Below, piece after piece: positions 57,401-64,000 of a DNA stretch of 64,000 nt. Position 1 is the stretch's first letter, and the number at the start of each line of letters is the position of its first letter. A model generated the notes under the pieces. That model did not search any database. It saw only the letters and a list, made by a program, of their open reading frames with translations, and was not told the DNA's origin. The stretch is from assembly GCA_964023205.1 (NCBI GenBank), contig OZ026836.1:937501-1001500 (forward strand), written 5' to 3'. This stretch comes from Lutraria lutraria. Its lineage: Eukaryota > Mollusca > Bivalvia > Venerida > Mactridae. A program made the position numbers and the translations under genes.

Positions 57401-60400
57401 AATCATATATTTAAGTATTACCAGTTTACAAGAATCATATATTTAAGTATTACCAGTTTACAAGAATCATATATTTACGTTTTATCAGTTTACAAGAATC
57501 ATATATGTAAATTTTACCAGTTTACAGGAATCATATATTTAAGTATTACCAGTTTACAGGAATCATATATTTAAGTATTACCAGTTTACAGGAATCCGAT
57601 ATTCTCTGATCTATCTGTTCTATACCTAAACTTTGAAGTACAACCCATAGTGGAAGACTGTTCAACTTCAAGTTGGGGTTAAAGGTCATCAGAGATGCTG
57701 CATGTACCAATGTTGGGTCAGCGACCTTGAATAATGTCTATTTATGGATCAAGGATAAATATGTACTTGACAAATAATAGTGTACTAGAGTGCTTGTTTA
57801 AAACACACAATAGCTCACAATATATACAGTAATTATATAGGATTAAACTTTCATTTCTGGTCGTTTATCGATGTGTAAACTCCACATCCTGGAGGGCTTT
57901 ATGTGAAATGTGTGTTATGAGGTCTGAGGAAGTTAACACTTCGATTAACAACCAGAAATGAAAGTTTAATCCTTTTATTTCCAATTAAATTCAATTGTTG
58001 TATTCAATTCTTACAAATGTCGGACATGAACCGCTAAAACTCTTTAACTGGTAAAAGGAGTCCATCAACAATGTACGGAACAAAAGGTTTCCGATTGAAA
58101 AGGAGTTTATCGAAGTGTAAACTCCCTCGATTGACCAATCAAAATGCGTAGATTTGTAAGAATTGGAAATAAATATAAATACATTCCTCAAGTTTTGAAT
58201 TTCTCACAAGAAGTAATTCAACACTGTTACAGCTTTGTAAGAAATTGCAATCACAATATTAAGAAGAATTGATCCAAGTGTTGCTATTTGATGTATTCTG
58301 TCTGTATAAGCAGCCAATTATCAAATATCTACAAGAGCACAAGCTGTGCTAACGCTTGTCTGTTCAACACCTCAGTGAGATCTGTCCACCAATAAAGTTT
58401 CATTATGCTACCTGTTTTAGTGTATGAGTTATGAGCTACATAAAAGTTTTTGCGCGACACAGACGCCAACACCCCAGTAATCATAATAGCTCAATGTTTT
58501 CTTTGAAAACAGATGAGTGTATAATATTCATAAAGTTTTATCAGTAAAGGATACAGAGTAAGGCAGAGCTGGTATACCGAGCCATTTACCCAAACACAAA
58601 GTAAAACTGTCACCAAAACGAGCTTCAGCTACATCTGTGGGTGGTCGTACAAATGCCATAGTCGCTAAATTATCTCTAAAATACAGAAGCACACTATTAA
58701 TGTATCTACTTTGAAAATACAAGTGTGAAATATCAAAATTACAAGTCATCATAAATTGAGTAATTATCTTAAATTGTATATACATTTATCAAACACATAA
58801 AGTTCTTTATGACAATTTTTACATGAACATCAAACTACAAATCATGAAAATCATGGGGCAGGGTAAATTTTGACTCCAGGGGCAAAATTTGAACCATCTT
58901 GGTAGAGCAATGTAATGCTAGAAACTAAGATCTAAGCTTTAAGCCATGCAGATTTAGGCCATATGGATTTTTTAAAGTTTTATATAAAACAATGTGACTC
59001 TTGGGACAGGGCCAATTTGATCCTTGGGGCACAATACCAATGAAATTAGTTGAAGACTGCTAGGATAATTCCTGTGCAGTTTACTTGAATCTGACCCTGT
59101 GGTTTTAGAGGAGATGCCATTTAAAACAAATTATTGTTGATGACGTAGCTCTTATCAAATACACTTTTTGCTCAGGTGAGCTAAAAAACTTGTACAATTT
59201 AACACTTACCCCTCTACATGTACCCATATCTTGTGTTTCTTACATAAATCATTGATTTTCTCCAAATTATCAACATGTCCTCCATTTGGTGTACCTGGTA
59301 CATATATAATATAATCATATATATAAATACCATCATTTACAAAAAAATACAATCATATACACACAAAACAATCACAAATAACATACAATAATTTACGACA
59401 ACAAATAGAAAATACTTGACTATGTAATTTGTTTATGACTAGGCTAATTAAGGGCTGCTTTCATCCATTCACAATCCAGTAAGATTACAGTAAGACTTTT
59501 GTTGTCAGGGTAAAGGAAGTATTATGTATAAATGTATAAAACTAACAAGATAAACGCATTACCTGCATATGCAACCAAAGCCACTGGAGTCTTAGCTGCA
59601 GCTATATCGTCTAATATAAGCTTCTCCAAGATTTCTGTATCCTGTAAAAATAAATATTTATAGTTCTTAGTCCTACAAGAACAAATATTTATAGTCCTTT
59701 GTCCTATAAGAACAAATATTTATAGTTCTTTGTCCTATAAGATCAAATATTTATAGTCCTTTGTCCTATAAGAACAAATATTTATAGTCCTATGTCCTAT
59801 AAGATCAAATATTTATAGTCCTACATCCTATAAGAACAAATATTTATAGTCCTTTGTCCTATAAGAACAAATATTTATAGTCCTTTGTCCTATAAGAACA
59901 AATATTTATAGTCCTTTGTCCTATAAGAACAAACATTTATAGTCCTTTGTCCTATAAGAACCTATATTTATAGTCCTTTGTCCTTTAAGAACAAATATTT
60001 AAAGTTTTATATCATGTTTAAGGTTTTTATAAATATTGACATGTCACAACAATGATTTAGAAATTTCACTGCAAGCTGTTCATTTAGCACCACAAAATGA
60101 TACTTTACCTTTATTGCACACATAAAGTTATATCTTCATAGAATTAGCATGATGGTTGTATAATTACTTAATCATAATAACAAGATGCAACTCTATGGTG
60201 TAAGGGGAAGTATTTTTTAATTCTGGATTTAAAAGCCTCAAACAGTTTAGACCTCACATGACATTTTTAAAGAAAAACCAAAACCAAGGGAAGCCACTGA
60301 ACAAAACATACTACTTCACCGCAGAATTCTGTACATAAAAAATCATCCAAAATATTGAGTGTACAAAACAAACATGTCCAAGCATAATTAATGACAAAAT

Positions 60401-63400
60401 GCATTTTAATGAACTGTCAATGAACTTCATATTGATCTCAGGAACTATATACAAATGTAGAACAAAACTTTAAATAGACATGCACATACAATGCTTTTAA
60501 CATGCCTCAAGATATATTATATAGGTTAAAACAGAACCAACTTTCTGCAGGAAACAATTCAATTATGTGTTTAATGAAATTTAAATATATCAATTATTAC
60601 CAGCACATGCTTTGAACTTTCATAACAAGAAAAATGCTTAAAGGTTAGTGGAATGAAATGAACCATTTCAATAAATTAAAACAAAATTATAAATAAATTT
60701 GATGTCACCAACAAAACATTGGTTTGTCCATCACACAATAGATATAAGATACAGAAACCAGACACAGTAAAGGTAAAATTATGTCTGTCTAAGTAGCAAT
60801 ATTCAACTTCAAAGATGCTTCATTCTGTACACAGAAAATGATGCATTAAGTAAATTCAAATTATTTCTATCCATCTTCACACATTTAGTTAAACACATGT
60901 AGCTTGAGTAATGTATTAAAAGATTATAAATAATATTACAGTCCATACTACATCATACTGTTGTCATTATTTCACTATATTAATGGCAAATTGGTGAAAA
61001 GCATGTATGATTTAAATTCCCTCTAAGTAACATTTTGTGCTTGTATTGCAGACTGGTGAAAAACATGTATGATTTAAATTTCCTCTAAGTAACATTTGTG
61101 CATATAATAAATATGGTGTTTTAAGCATAGTGCTGTAGCCAGCTAAATATTGATGCATTTTTTCTATCCTTCTGGAAGCTAACTTTCAAGAAGGCAAAAC
61201 AATTAAGGAATTATGTCAATGTATACAAAGTATAGTTTTATTGATTTCATTCAAGTCTTCACTCTGACCCACAAGCCCAAAGCCCGGGCTAGTAAATTTC
61301 TATTTACTAATAGGCTAGTGAACTGTCTCAAAAATCGGGCTAGTGGTAAATTGGTTCATTTTCAATAACCCACTTATAAGTTTAGGCTAGTGCTTAATTA
61401 GAAAATTTAGTTTTAACATCCTATCAAGCATCCATTTATCAATAGAATATTGTAATAAGAAACATGCATGTCATTATATGAAACAATCCCATCACAATAT
61501 GTATCTTAATCTATCTTAAATTGTCAATTGTAGATTTATATACTGAATCAGTAAATACATTATACATACAGACATCTTTCATGTACACCCATTTATTTGA
61601 TTCATAATACCATTAAAACTAAATATACCCCAACAAGAGAGATAGATATTGAATACATAGTGTATAAACTAAACATTGTATAAATCAACAAACCAATTTA
61701 ACCCAAAGCAAGTGATTTCATGGATTAATCTCCAAATGAATTCATCAAACCAGGCATGCGAAGGTTTACTGTATATTTCCAGCATGTTTGATGTAAAACA
61801 CATCAGCTTACTAACTTAACTTTACACCAAAGTTCAATAATGACTGAATAATACACAGTTACAAGCATGTAGGAACAGAACAGAACAGGTAACAGGTCTT
61901 AGTTTATAAACTTACCATTTTTTCATGTTTATTTGGTCTCTGATAAGAAACGGAATACTAGTATATATATTAAGACTATATACATAAAGCATGGAAGTAC
62001 GTAGACTTACATATTTCTTCTTAACAAGATGACTGATTAGTGAACAACATTAATCAATTAAATGTGAAGCGAATTTAATTAATTTTCATTTGTTTACAGT
62101 GCACAATCAAGGTAAGAAACCTACTCATGATATCAAAAATAACATGCACAGTAAAACATGCTCGTACAACAGGGGTGACGATATTCCAGATATATTTATC
62201 CTGAAAGAGCTTTGATTTCTGTGCAAAATAAAAGTTGTTTGATGAAAATATTTCAAGAAATGGCAAAGTTATGGTCAATTTAATCTGCTCTCTAGGATTT
62301 TCTTAAATACAAACTGAGTTAAACATGGAAACAATGTGGTTGAAGGCCTCTTGCTTGGCAAAAATGGTCAGCCGCACATGATTTTCAGGATTTTTAAATT
62401 TGGCTCTTTTATCACCCCTGATATGATACACATGTATATTCGTTATGTAACATGTGACAACAAGTTTACAGCATAGTGGAGAAAATCATCTAAAGATTGA
62501 AGTGTCTAAAATAACAAATAATACATCACCGTCTAGTACATCACAATATATTATATAAGAAATATAATATTCTTACCATTTTTGTATTGGAACCAAACAA
62601 TGTGTTACAAGGTACTGAACATATAGATGACATCGGCAAACCTAACTGTAAATATATAAACACTACATATATATAATCATGTGTTACTATAACAACGTCA
62701 TTGATCATTTAAATTAATCTACAAATTGACAGAAGTTTATAATGATGGAACATAATCTTGATCTACACAGAAGACAACCCATGTTAATTCCCGCCTTCAT
62801 AAACTGTCATCATGTCATTAAGTTCAAACCAATATAGTATTTAACATGTTTCTATTTATCTTCGGATCCGCTCTGTTGTCAATTGGTTAAGGTCATTGAA
62901 ATCACTGTAACATCTCACTGATAGAGGGTCGTGGGTTCGAGCCCAGCTACCAACCAAGTCTCTTTATGTGAGAAAGTAGGCAGTTGCTTATGGAGGATGG
63001 GAGTCTAGTACTGGTTCTTTCCTGGAGCAATGATTAGATTAACTGTCCGCCTCATACGACTCTGACTGTTGGAAATCGGTTGGAAAGCCCATTGAAAAAA
63101 ATAAACAAACAAACAAACCTCTATTTATCTTAAATGAAATTTTAAAATTACATTCAGTAAGAGTGAAGCTTCTATTATTTTACCTGTAAACATAAATAGT
63201 TGCTAAGTGATGGGGGAGCAGCTGAACTTAGGTATATAACTGGTGGTCTGGAATACAGAGCCTCGAAACCTTCAGTAATGTATTTTGGATATTTCTGATA
63301 CAAAGCTAGACGACAAACTCTCACGAGACCGTCCCTGGATTCTTCATGGTAAAATACGGAGGCTTCTTCATATCTAAATTTAAAACAATACATTGAATTA

Positions 63401-64000
63401 GATCACAATAATAAAACAATCATATGTCCAGATTCATTACACTTATGTAACATGTAACTTATGTAACAATGATATGAAACTCCAGCTATAAACTATCTAT
63501 CCAGGAGATATGAAGGAAAGAAACACTAAATTACAACTATATGGGAACTGAAGGAAAGTACCAATAAATCACTATTAAGTGATCTGATAGTATAATGATG
63601 ATAAAATATGCTACAAAACAGACAAATTATGATACATCCAATATCAATACAGTGGCAGTATTCAATACAAGATACATAACATAGCTTGTACAGCTTTCAT
63701 CATCATCTATATAATGTTAACTATGCTATAATTTACGACAAATCAAGTCAAAATATATCAGAATATACTGCTTTAAAAAATTGGTTAACCATCAATGAAA
63801 TATTTCAAGCTGGATTTCATATACATATCAGAAATTATCTTCAAATAGAACAAACAATTTACCTAAACATTTTCGACAACCAAAGTTGACAATCTGCAGT
63901 AATTTTTGTAGTGAATTTCTTCAAATGATCTTCTTTGAGACAAGCCACATAGGCAGATAAGCTGTGAGAAGTGACAGCAGCATGTCCGTGTTCATCTAAT
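48432..64000 (-). CDS. PDXDC1: PDXDC1-like protein (pyridoxal-dependent decarboxylase domain-containing 1), 3' part
   Basis: A homologue of PDXDC1, a fold-type I group II PLP-decarboxylase-like protein of unclear chemistry. Twenty exons plus a candidate microexon join in phase to about 734 residues, ending TAA at 48434-48432; the N-terminus is beyond the right edge. Recognisable family segments in order: LDEHGHAAVTSHSLSAYVA, RPPVIYLSSAAPPSLSNYL, VPCNTLFGSNTKM, ILEKLILDDI, IWVHVEGDNLATMAF, LGKWLGIPALP, LPLWVVLQSLG, TPTIVFRYQ, KFSPL, an acidic/helical C-terminal region, then GVLRQIPMIGSVMNWW and KGRTFNLVNG, and a Ser/Thr-rich tail. The Asp that contacts the PLP ring in active decarboxylases is Glu (HVEG). 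A lysine sits before W in LGKWLG, where active group II enzymes have their Schiff-base lysine. Activity is therefore uncertain. It converges with the cadherin gene. Confidence 0.93.
48913..49163 (+). mobile_element. 251-bp MITE (CAGGGGTGA ends), copy 1
   Basis: CAGGGGTGA at 48913-48921 and TCACCACTG at 49155-49163. The interior matches 62170-62420 in reverse (GAGGCCTTCAACCACATTGT, ATAACTTTGCCATTTCTT). It is in the last PDXDC1 intron, 26 bp from exon S. Confidence 0.85.
49189..49471 (-). CDS. PDXDC1: PDXDC1 exon S (Ser/Thr-rich tail)
   Basis: Acceptor tgttaccatag, donor CTCAG|gtattc. It encodes TIASTEETYKYKMQIQ, then a low-complexity region rich in S, T and R, likely disordered and a phosphorylation target by analogy. 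Confidence 0.87.
49632..49731 (-). CDS. PDXDC1: PDXDC1 exon R (VLRQIP motif)
   Basis: Acceptor tatacttacag, donor AATG|gtaaga. It encodes GVLRQIPMIGSVMNWWSPPP, then KGRTFNLVN, the most family-diagnostic C-terminal block (vertebrate GVLRQIPVVGSVLNWFSP). Confidence 0.93.
49770..50000. mobile_element. Interspersed repeat fragment (GGGGCCATAACTC family), copy 2
   Basis: AAAAGGGGCCATAACTCCTG and its shortened repeat, then AATGGACAAACAGGGGTAAC and CCCATTTTAAATGGCG. Same order as 28480-28690. Confidence 0.6.
50363..50455 (-). CDS. PDXDC1: PDXDC1 exon Q (coiled coil)
   Basis: Acceptor tatattgtag, donor GAA|gtaagt; 31 codons. It encodes FFETMSELIQKGIEEANKDL, then KEENQHKLQQE, a charged amphipathic helix. 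Confidence 0.88.
50456..51257. other. PDXDC1 intron, nothing clear
   Basis: Between exons P and Q. No repeat with copies elsewhere in the window was recognised. Confidence 0.4.
51258..51376 (-). CDS. PDXDC1: PDXDC1 exon P
   Basis: Acceptor gatttatttcag, donor AAA|gtatgt. It encodes YADNDIACVKFGLISEDTD, then VEELIGMVQTVGREVEEASK, matching LYVGMASDNVDAAELVETIA. Confidence 0.9.
51430..52295. repeat. CACCTGGTAAAT-based degenerate array
   Basis: Dozens of 12-14-bp units (CACCTGGTAAAT, CACTTGGTAAAA, CATGGTAAGAA) with a higher period near 26 bp and, after 51950, repeats of about 65 and 130 bp. It lies between exons P and O. CACCTG is a generic E-box core. Confidence 0.93.
52296..52405 (-). mobile_element. 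Interspersed element, copy 5 (partial)
   Basis: GAGTTATGAGCTATAT, GTTTTTGCACAAACAAAG and TTTTTCTTCGAAAACAAATG, as in the other inverted copies. Confidence 0.55.
52503..52630 (-). CDS. PDXDC1: PDXDC1 exon O
   Basis: Acceptor cttgtttacag, donor TTAG|gtaata. It encodes YIPTAYISEGIVLQDEIAKK, then a helix ending SDTAFSL. Confidence 0.85.
52909..53021 (-). CDS. PDXDC1: PDXDC1 exon N
   Basis: Acceptor ttgttttctag, donor TGCA|gtatgt. It encodes DILDATTLNYEKFRILAAD, then WAGLGAVQ, matching the NWSGIGVVRYE region. Confidence 0.87.
53579..53637 (-). CDS. PDXDC1: PDXDC1 exon M
   Basis: Acceptor tttatgtttacag, donor ATG|gtaaat. It encodes LIGTTKEDLQKFIASLSRQM. Two more copies of the acceptor lie upstream in the transcript; using them would insert 40 or 80 nt with a stop. 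Confidence 0.87.
53637..53720 (-). repeat. Exon M acceptor present three times (40-bp unit)
   Basis: The block with CCAGTTACTGTAAACATA and TAGTAGAATGTTATTTTGAA is repeated. On the minus strand each copy reads GTTTACAG|TAAYTGGT, so three acceptors with the start of exon M stand in tandem. Confidence 0.85.
53765..53965 (-). mobile_element. Inverted-repeat element, family GCAACCTnTCCA, copy 3
   Basis: Inverted: CAATCTCTCTTGAGCAGCCC, AACAACCTCCCTTTAACAAG and CTCCCAAAGGGTATTCC correspond to the plus-strand copies. Confidence 0.6.
54106..54211 (-). CDS. PDXDC1: PDXDC1 exon L
   Basis: Acceptor tttattctag, donor CAGT|gtaagt. It encodes LAETLIEENPNVEITVVEME, then HEGVCMKFSPLESAQ. CMKFSPL corresponds to CLRFSPL. 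Confidence 0.9.
54262..54426 (-). mobile_element. GGAAACTGAAC inverted-repeat element, copy 4
   Basis: GGAAACTAAAT to GTAGTTTCC; interior GAATGGGAACTAGTTTAACA and TTTGCATGGCAGAT. Confidence 0.65.
54540..54845. mobile_element. Interspersed repeat with GGACGGACGG run
   Basis: CTAATACCCCGCCACCACTT, CAAGGGGACATAACTCTGCA, then GCGGACGGACGGACCGACCA. Resembles the style of other dispersed elements here; no second copy in the window. Confidence 0.4.
55018..55127 (-). CDS. PDXDC1: PDXDC1 exon K
   Basis: Acceptor ataatattatag, donor TGG|gtaagt. It encodes VGVAPYAVGTHVTVEPD, an acidic stretch, and YYNALNIW, matching the DALNRWL segment of the family. Confidence 0.87.
55355..55708. mobile_element. 354-bp inverted-repeat element (ATGCCCCCT/AGGGGGCAT)
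   Basis: ATGCCCCCT at 55355-55363 and AGGGGGCAT at 55700-55708, with two diverged internal blocks (GGATCATCAATATTATGCAA versus GGGTCATCTACGTGTGATGA, each followed by CCAA...TCTGAGGA). It ends 28 bp from exon J. Confidence 0.72.
55736..55802 (-). CDS. PDXDC1: PDXDC1 exon J
   Basis: Acceptor gttatattacag, donor CAAA|gtatgt. It encodes LVFEIITPTIVFRYQEDVS, then DKQ, matching VEDELSSPVVVFRFFQEL. Confidence 0.88.
56153..56663 (-). repeat. 32-bp minisatellite built on the exon I splice donor, about 16 copies
   Basis: On the minus strand the unit reads GATATCTAAAGCTATTATTT then CCCTG|GTAAGTT. This is the last about 20 coding bases of exon I plus its donor, so a consensus GTAAGT recurs about every 32 bp. 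Confidence 0.95.
56640..56717 (-). CDS. PDXDC1: PDXDC1 exon I (26-residue insertion, possible cassette)
   Basis: Acceptor aatttttttgtag, strong donor CTG|gtaagt; phase 0 at both ends. It encodes SVDTSKKNDRAIRSISELI, then SKAITSL. Vertebrate PDXDC1 passes directly from the exon H segment to the exon J segment, so this is an insertion or cassette exon. Its 3' end is repeated about 16 times next to it. Confidence 0.7.
56932..56982 (-). CDS. PDXDC1: PDXDC1 exon H
   Basis: Acceptor atcatatttcag, donor TTG|gtatgt; 17 codons, SEFLFEEIEKIKNIKQL. It aligns with the helix LSQRLQESLKKVNYIKIL of vertebrate PDXDC1. Confidence 0.87.
57072..57597 (-). repeat. 32-bp minisatellite built on the exon G splice donor, about 16 copies
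   Basis: On the minus strand the unit reads GATTCCTGTAAACTG|GTAAT then ACTTAAATATAT. The first copy is the exon G end itself (TCGGATTCCTGTAAACTG). Confidence 0.94.
57582..57737 (-). CDS. PDXDC1: PDXDC1 exon G
   Basis: Acceptor ccataaatag, donor CTG|gtaata; 52 codons. It encodes TLFKVADPTLVHAASLMTF, then LPLWVVLQSLGIEQ. The last 16 coding bases and the donor are the seed of the 32-bp array downstream. Confidence 0.88.
57840..57972. mobile_element. 133-bp MITE with 22-bp perfect inverted repeats
   Basis: GGATTAAACTTTCATTTCTG plus GT at 57840-57861 pairs exactly with 57951-57972; weaker pairing extends further inward. Adjacent 57975-58175 shows a second inverted pair (ATTTCCAATT ... AATTGGAAAT), suggesting nesting. 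Confidence 0.82.
58331..58517 (-). mobile_element. Interspersed element (CATCTGTTTTC ... GCGGC family), copy 6
   Basis: CAAGCTGTGCTAACGCTTGT, GAGATCTGTCCACCAATAAA and TTTTCTTTGAAAACAGATGA. It ends 38 bp from exon F. Confidence 0.68.
58555..58675 (-). CDS. PDXDC1: PDXDC1 exon F (active-site lysine region)
   Basis: Acceptor ctgtattttag; the donor TCT|gtatcc is weak but is the only GT before the stop and joins in phase. It encodes DNLATMAFVRPPTDVAEA, then LCLGKWLGIPALPYS. The Lys codon is 58587-58585. Confidence 0.85.
58855..59185 (-). mobile_element. Inverted copy C of the AGCTCACC element
   Basis: Inverted: it begins near GGGGCAGGGTAAATTTTGAC, carries CCAATTTGATCCTTGGGGC and ends CTCAGGTGAGCTAAAAAA. 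It lies 25 bp from the donor of exon E. Confidence 0.62.
59210..59294 (-). CDS. PDXDC1: PDXDC1 exon E
   Basis: Acceptor tatatgtaccag, donor GAGGG|gtaagt. It encodes TPNGGHVDNLEKINDLC, then HKIWVHVE. WVHVE is the position of the PLP-contacting Asp in active enzymes; here it is Glu. Confidence 0.9.
59563..59641 (-). CDS. PDXDC1: PDXDC1 exon D
   Basis: Acceptor tatttttacag, donor GCAG|gtaatg. It encodes DTEILEKLILDDIAAAKTPV, then ALVAYA. It corresponds to MDVAFLEKLIKDDIERG...LVANAG. The intron upstream starts with a 31-bp array. Confidence 0.9.
59645..60012 (-). repeat. 31-bp minisatellite against the exon D acceptor, about 11 copies
   Basis: The unit contains ACAAATATTTATAGTCCTTT and GTCCTATAAGA. 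On the minus strand the array's AAATATTTAT leads directly into the acceptor tract AAATATTTATTTTTACAG. Confidence 0.93.
60013..60985. other. PDXDC1 intron, nothing recognised
   Basis: Part of the long intron between exons C and D; AT-rich and without repeats that I can match in the window. Confidence 0.45.
60990..61100. repeat. Tandem duplication of about 57 bp
   Basis: TGGTGAAAAGCATGTATGAT then TTAAATTCCCTCTAAGTAAC occurs twice with few changes. Confidence 0.75.
61265..61400. repeat. GGGCTAGTrAA interspersed fragment
   Basis: Three GGCTAGTG/GGGCTAGTAA motifs within 130 bp (CCCGGGCTAGTAAATTTC, ATCGGGCTAGTGGTAAATT, TTAGGCTAGTGCTTAATTAG). Looks like a small dispersed element; one copy only. 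Confidence 0.35.
61916..61939 (-). CDS. PDXDC1: Candidate 24-nt microexon of PDXDC1 (RPNKHEKM)
   Basis: Acceptor ccgtttcttatcag and strong donor ATG|gtaagt flank 24 nt that are in frame and phase 0 between exons C and D. It would insert RPNKHEKM where vertebrate PDXDC1, as I recall it, has no extra residues, so it may be an alternative exon or a chance pair of sites. Confidence 0.4.
62170..62420 (-). mobile_element. 251-bp MITE (CAGGGGTGA/TCACCCCTG), copy 2
   Basis: Perfect 9-bp terminal repeats at 62170-62178 and 62412-62420. Same length as, and the reverse of, 48913-49163. CAGGG ends suggest hAT. Confidence 0.88.
62577..62645 (-). CDS. PDXDC1: PDXDC1 exon C
   Basis: Acceptor tatatttacag, donor ATG|gtaaga; 23 codons. 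It encodes LGLPMSSICSVPCNTLFGS and NTKM, matching LGLP...VPCNTVFGS of vertebrate PDXDC1. Confidence 0.88.
62870..63115 (+). mobile_element. tRNA-derived SINE with A-rich tail (S4)
   Basis: An A-box-like TGTCAATTGGTTAAGG, then B box GGGTTCGAGCCC, a conserved-looking body (GGAGTCTAGTACTGGTTCTT, GACTGTTGGAAATCGGTTGG) and a tail AAAAAAATAAACAAACAAAC. Different head from S1-S3. The body recalls molluscan Meta-type SINEs, but this is from memory. It is in the intron between PDXDC1 exons B and C. Confidence 0.75.
63184..63373 (-). CDS. PDXDC1: PDXDC1 exon B
   Basis: Acceptor ttttaaatttag, donor CAG|gtaaaa. It encodes RYEEASVFYHEESRDGLVRV, then RPPVIYLSSAAPPSLSNYL. Phase 0 at the end. Confidence 0.93.
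63863..64000 (-). CDS. PDXDC1: PDXDC1 exon A (partial at window edge)
   Basis: Runs off the right edge; donor TTTAG|gtaaat. It encodes LDEHGHAAVTSHSLSAYVA, then a helix ending LWLSKMF. Closely matches the vertebrate PDXDC1 segment LDEQGH...TSHSLSSYVA. Confidence 0.92.

Noticed and set aside
57729..57736. Acceptor TTATTCAAG|GTCGCT for PDXDC1 exon G
   Set aside because: The upstream acceptor AAATAG before 57737 adds TLFK, which matches TLYK of the family and restores equal length.
62870..62960. Functional tRNA gene
   Set aside because: A and B boxes are present but no convincing acceptor stem, and the sequence continues into a SINE body with an A-rich tail.

Overview
This is eukaryotic, intron-rich, AT-rich animal DNA, most likely from a bivalve mollusc. 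The evidence is two spliced metazoan genes with GT-AG introns, many short interspersed elements of the kind that crowd bivalve introns (small inverted-repeat elements, tRNA-derived SINEs), and a very high minisatellite load. The species call is inference. No prokaryotic features are present.

Gene 1 (plus strand, coding exons 1221-41492) is the 3' part of a large cadherin. I could join 22 coding exons into one continuous 1,374-residue frame that enters from the left edge. It encodes about ten extracellular cadherin (EC) repeats (the first is partial), a membrane-adjacent domain like that of cadherin-23/protocadherin-15, one transmembrane helix, and an acidic 160-residue tail ending in a class I PDZ-binding motif (S-T-E-I).

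Gene 2 (minus strand, coding exons 64000 down to 48432) is a homologue of PDXDC1, a group II PLP-decarboxylase-fold protein. Twenty exons plus one candidate 24-nt microexon join into about 734 residues. The 5' end lies beyond the right edge. The two genes converge tail to tail, with about 6.9 kb between their stop codons.

Layout: 1-990 is a 52-bp minisatellite. 1221-11390 holds EC exons with small mobile elements between them. 11796-27560 is one intron's giant 41/43-bp tandem array (about 380 units) with nested kilobase-scale duplications. 28843-41492 holds the last EC repeats, membrane-adjacent, transmembrane and tail exons, interrupted by 44-bp, 44/48-bp and 30-bp arrays. 41493-48431 is intergenic/3' UTR with miniature elements. 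48432-64000 is the PDXDC1-like gene with five more arrays.

The most interesting signal is that at least six tandem arrays lie directly on splice sites. Either the donor (cadherin exon 13, PDXDC1 exons G and I) or the acceptor region (cadherin exon 16, PDXDC1 exons D and M) is part of, or abuts, the repeated unit, so tens of decoy splice sites lie beside the true one. The array after cadherin exon 13 also repeats AATAAA plus a GT-rich stretch about 80 times in the sense direction, between the exons for the ectodomain and those for the transmembrane segment. Premature polyadenylation there would give a soluble ectodomain. Another array grew from the tRNA-like head of a SINE. All coordinates and splice calls come from reading the sequence by eye; nothing was aligned by computer.
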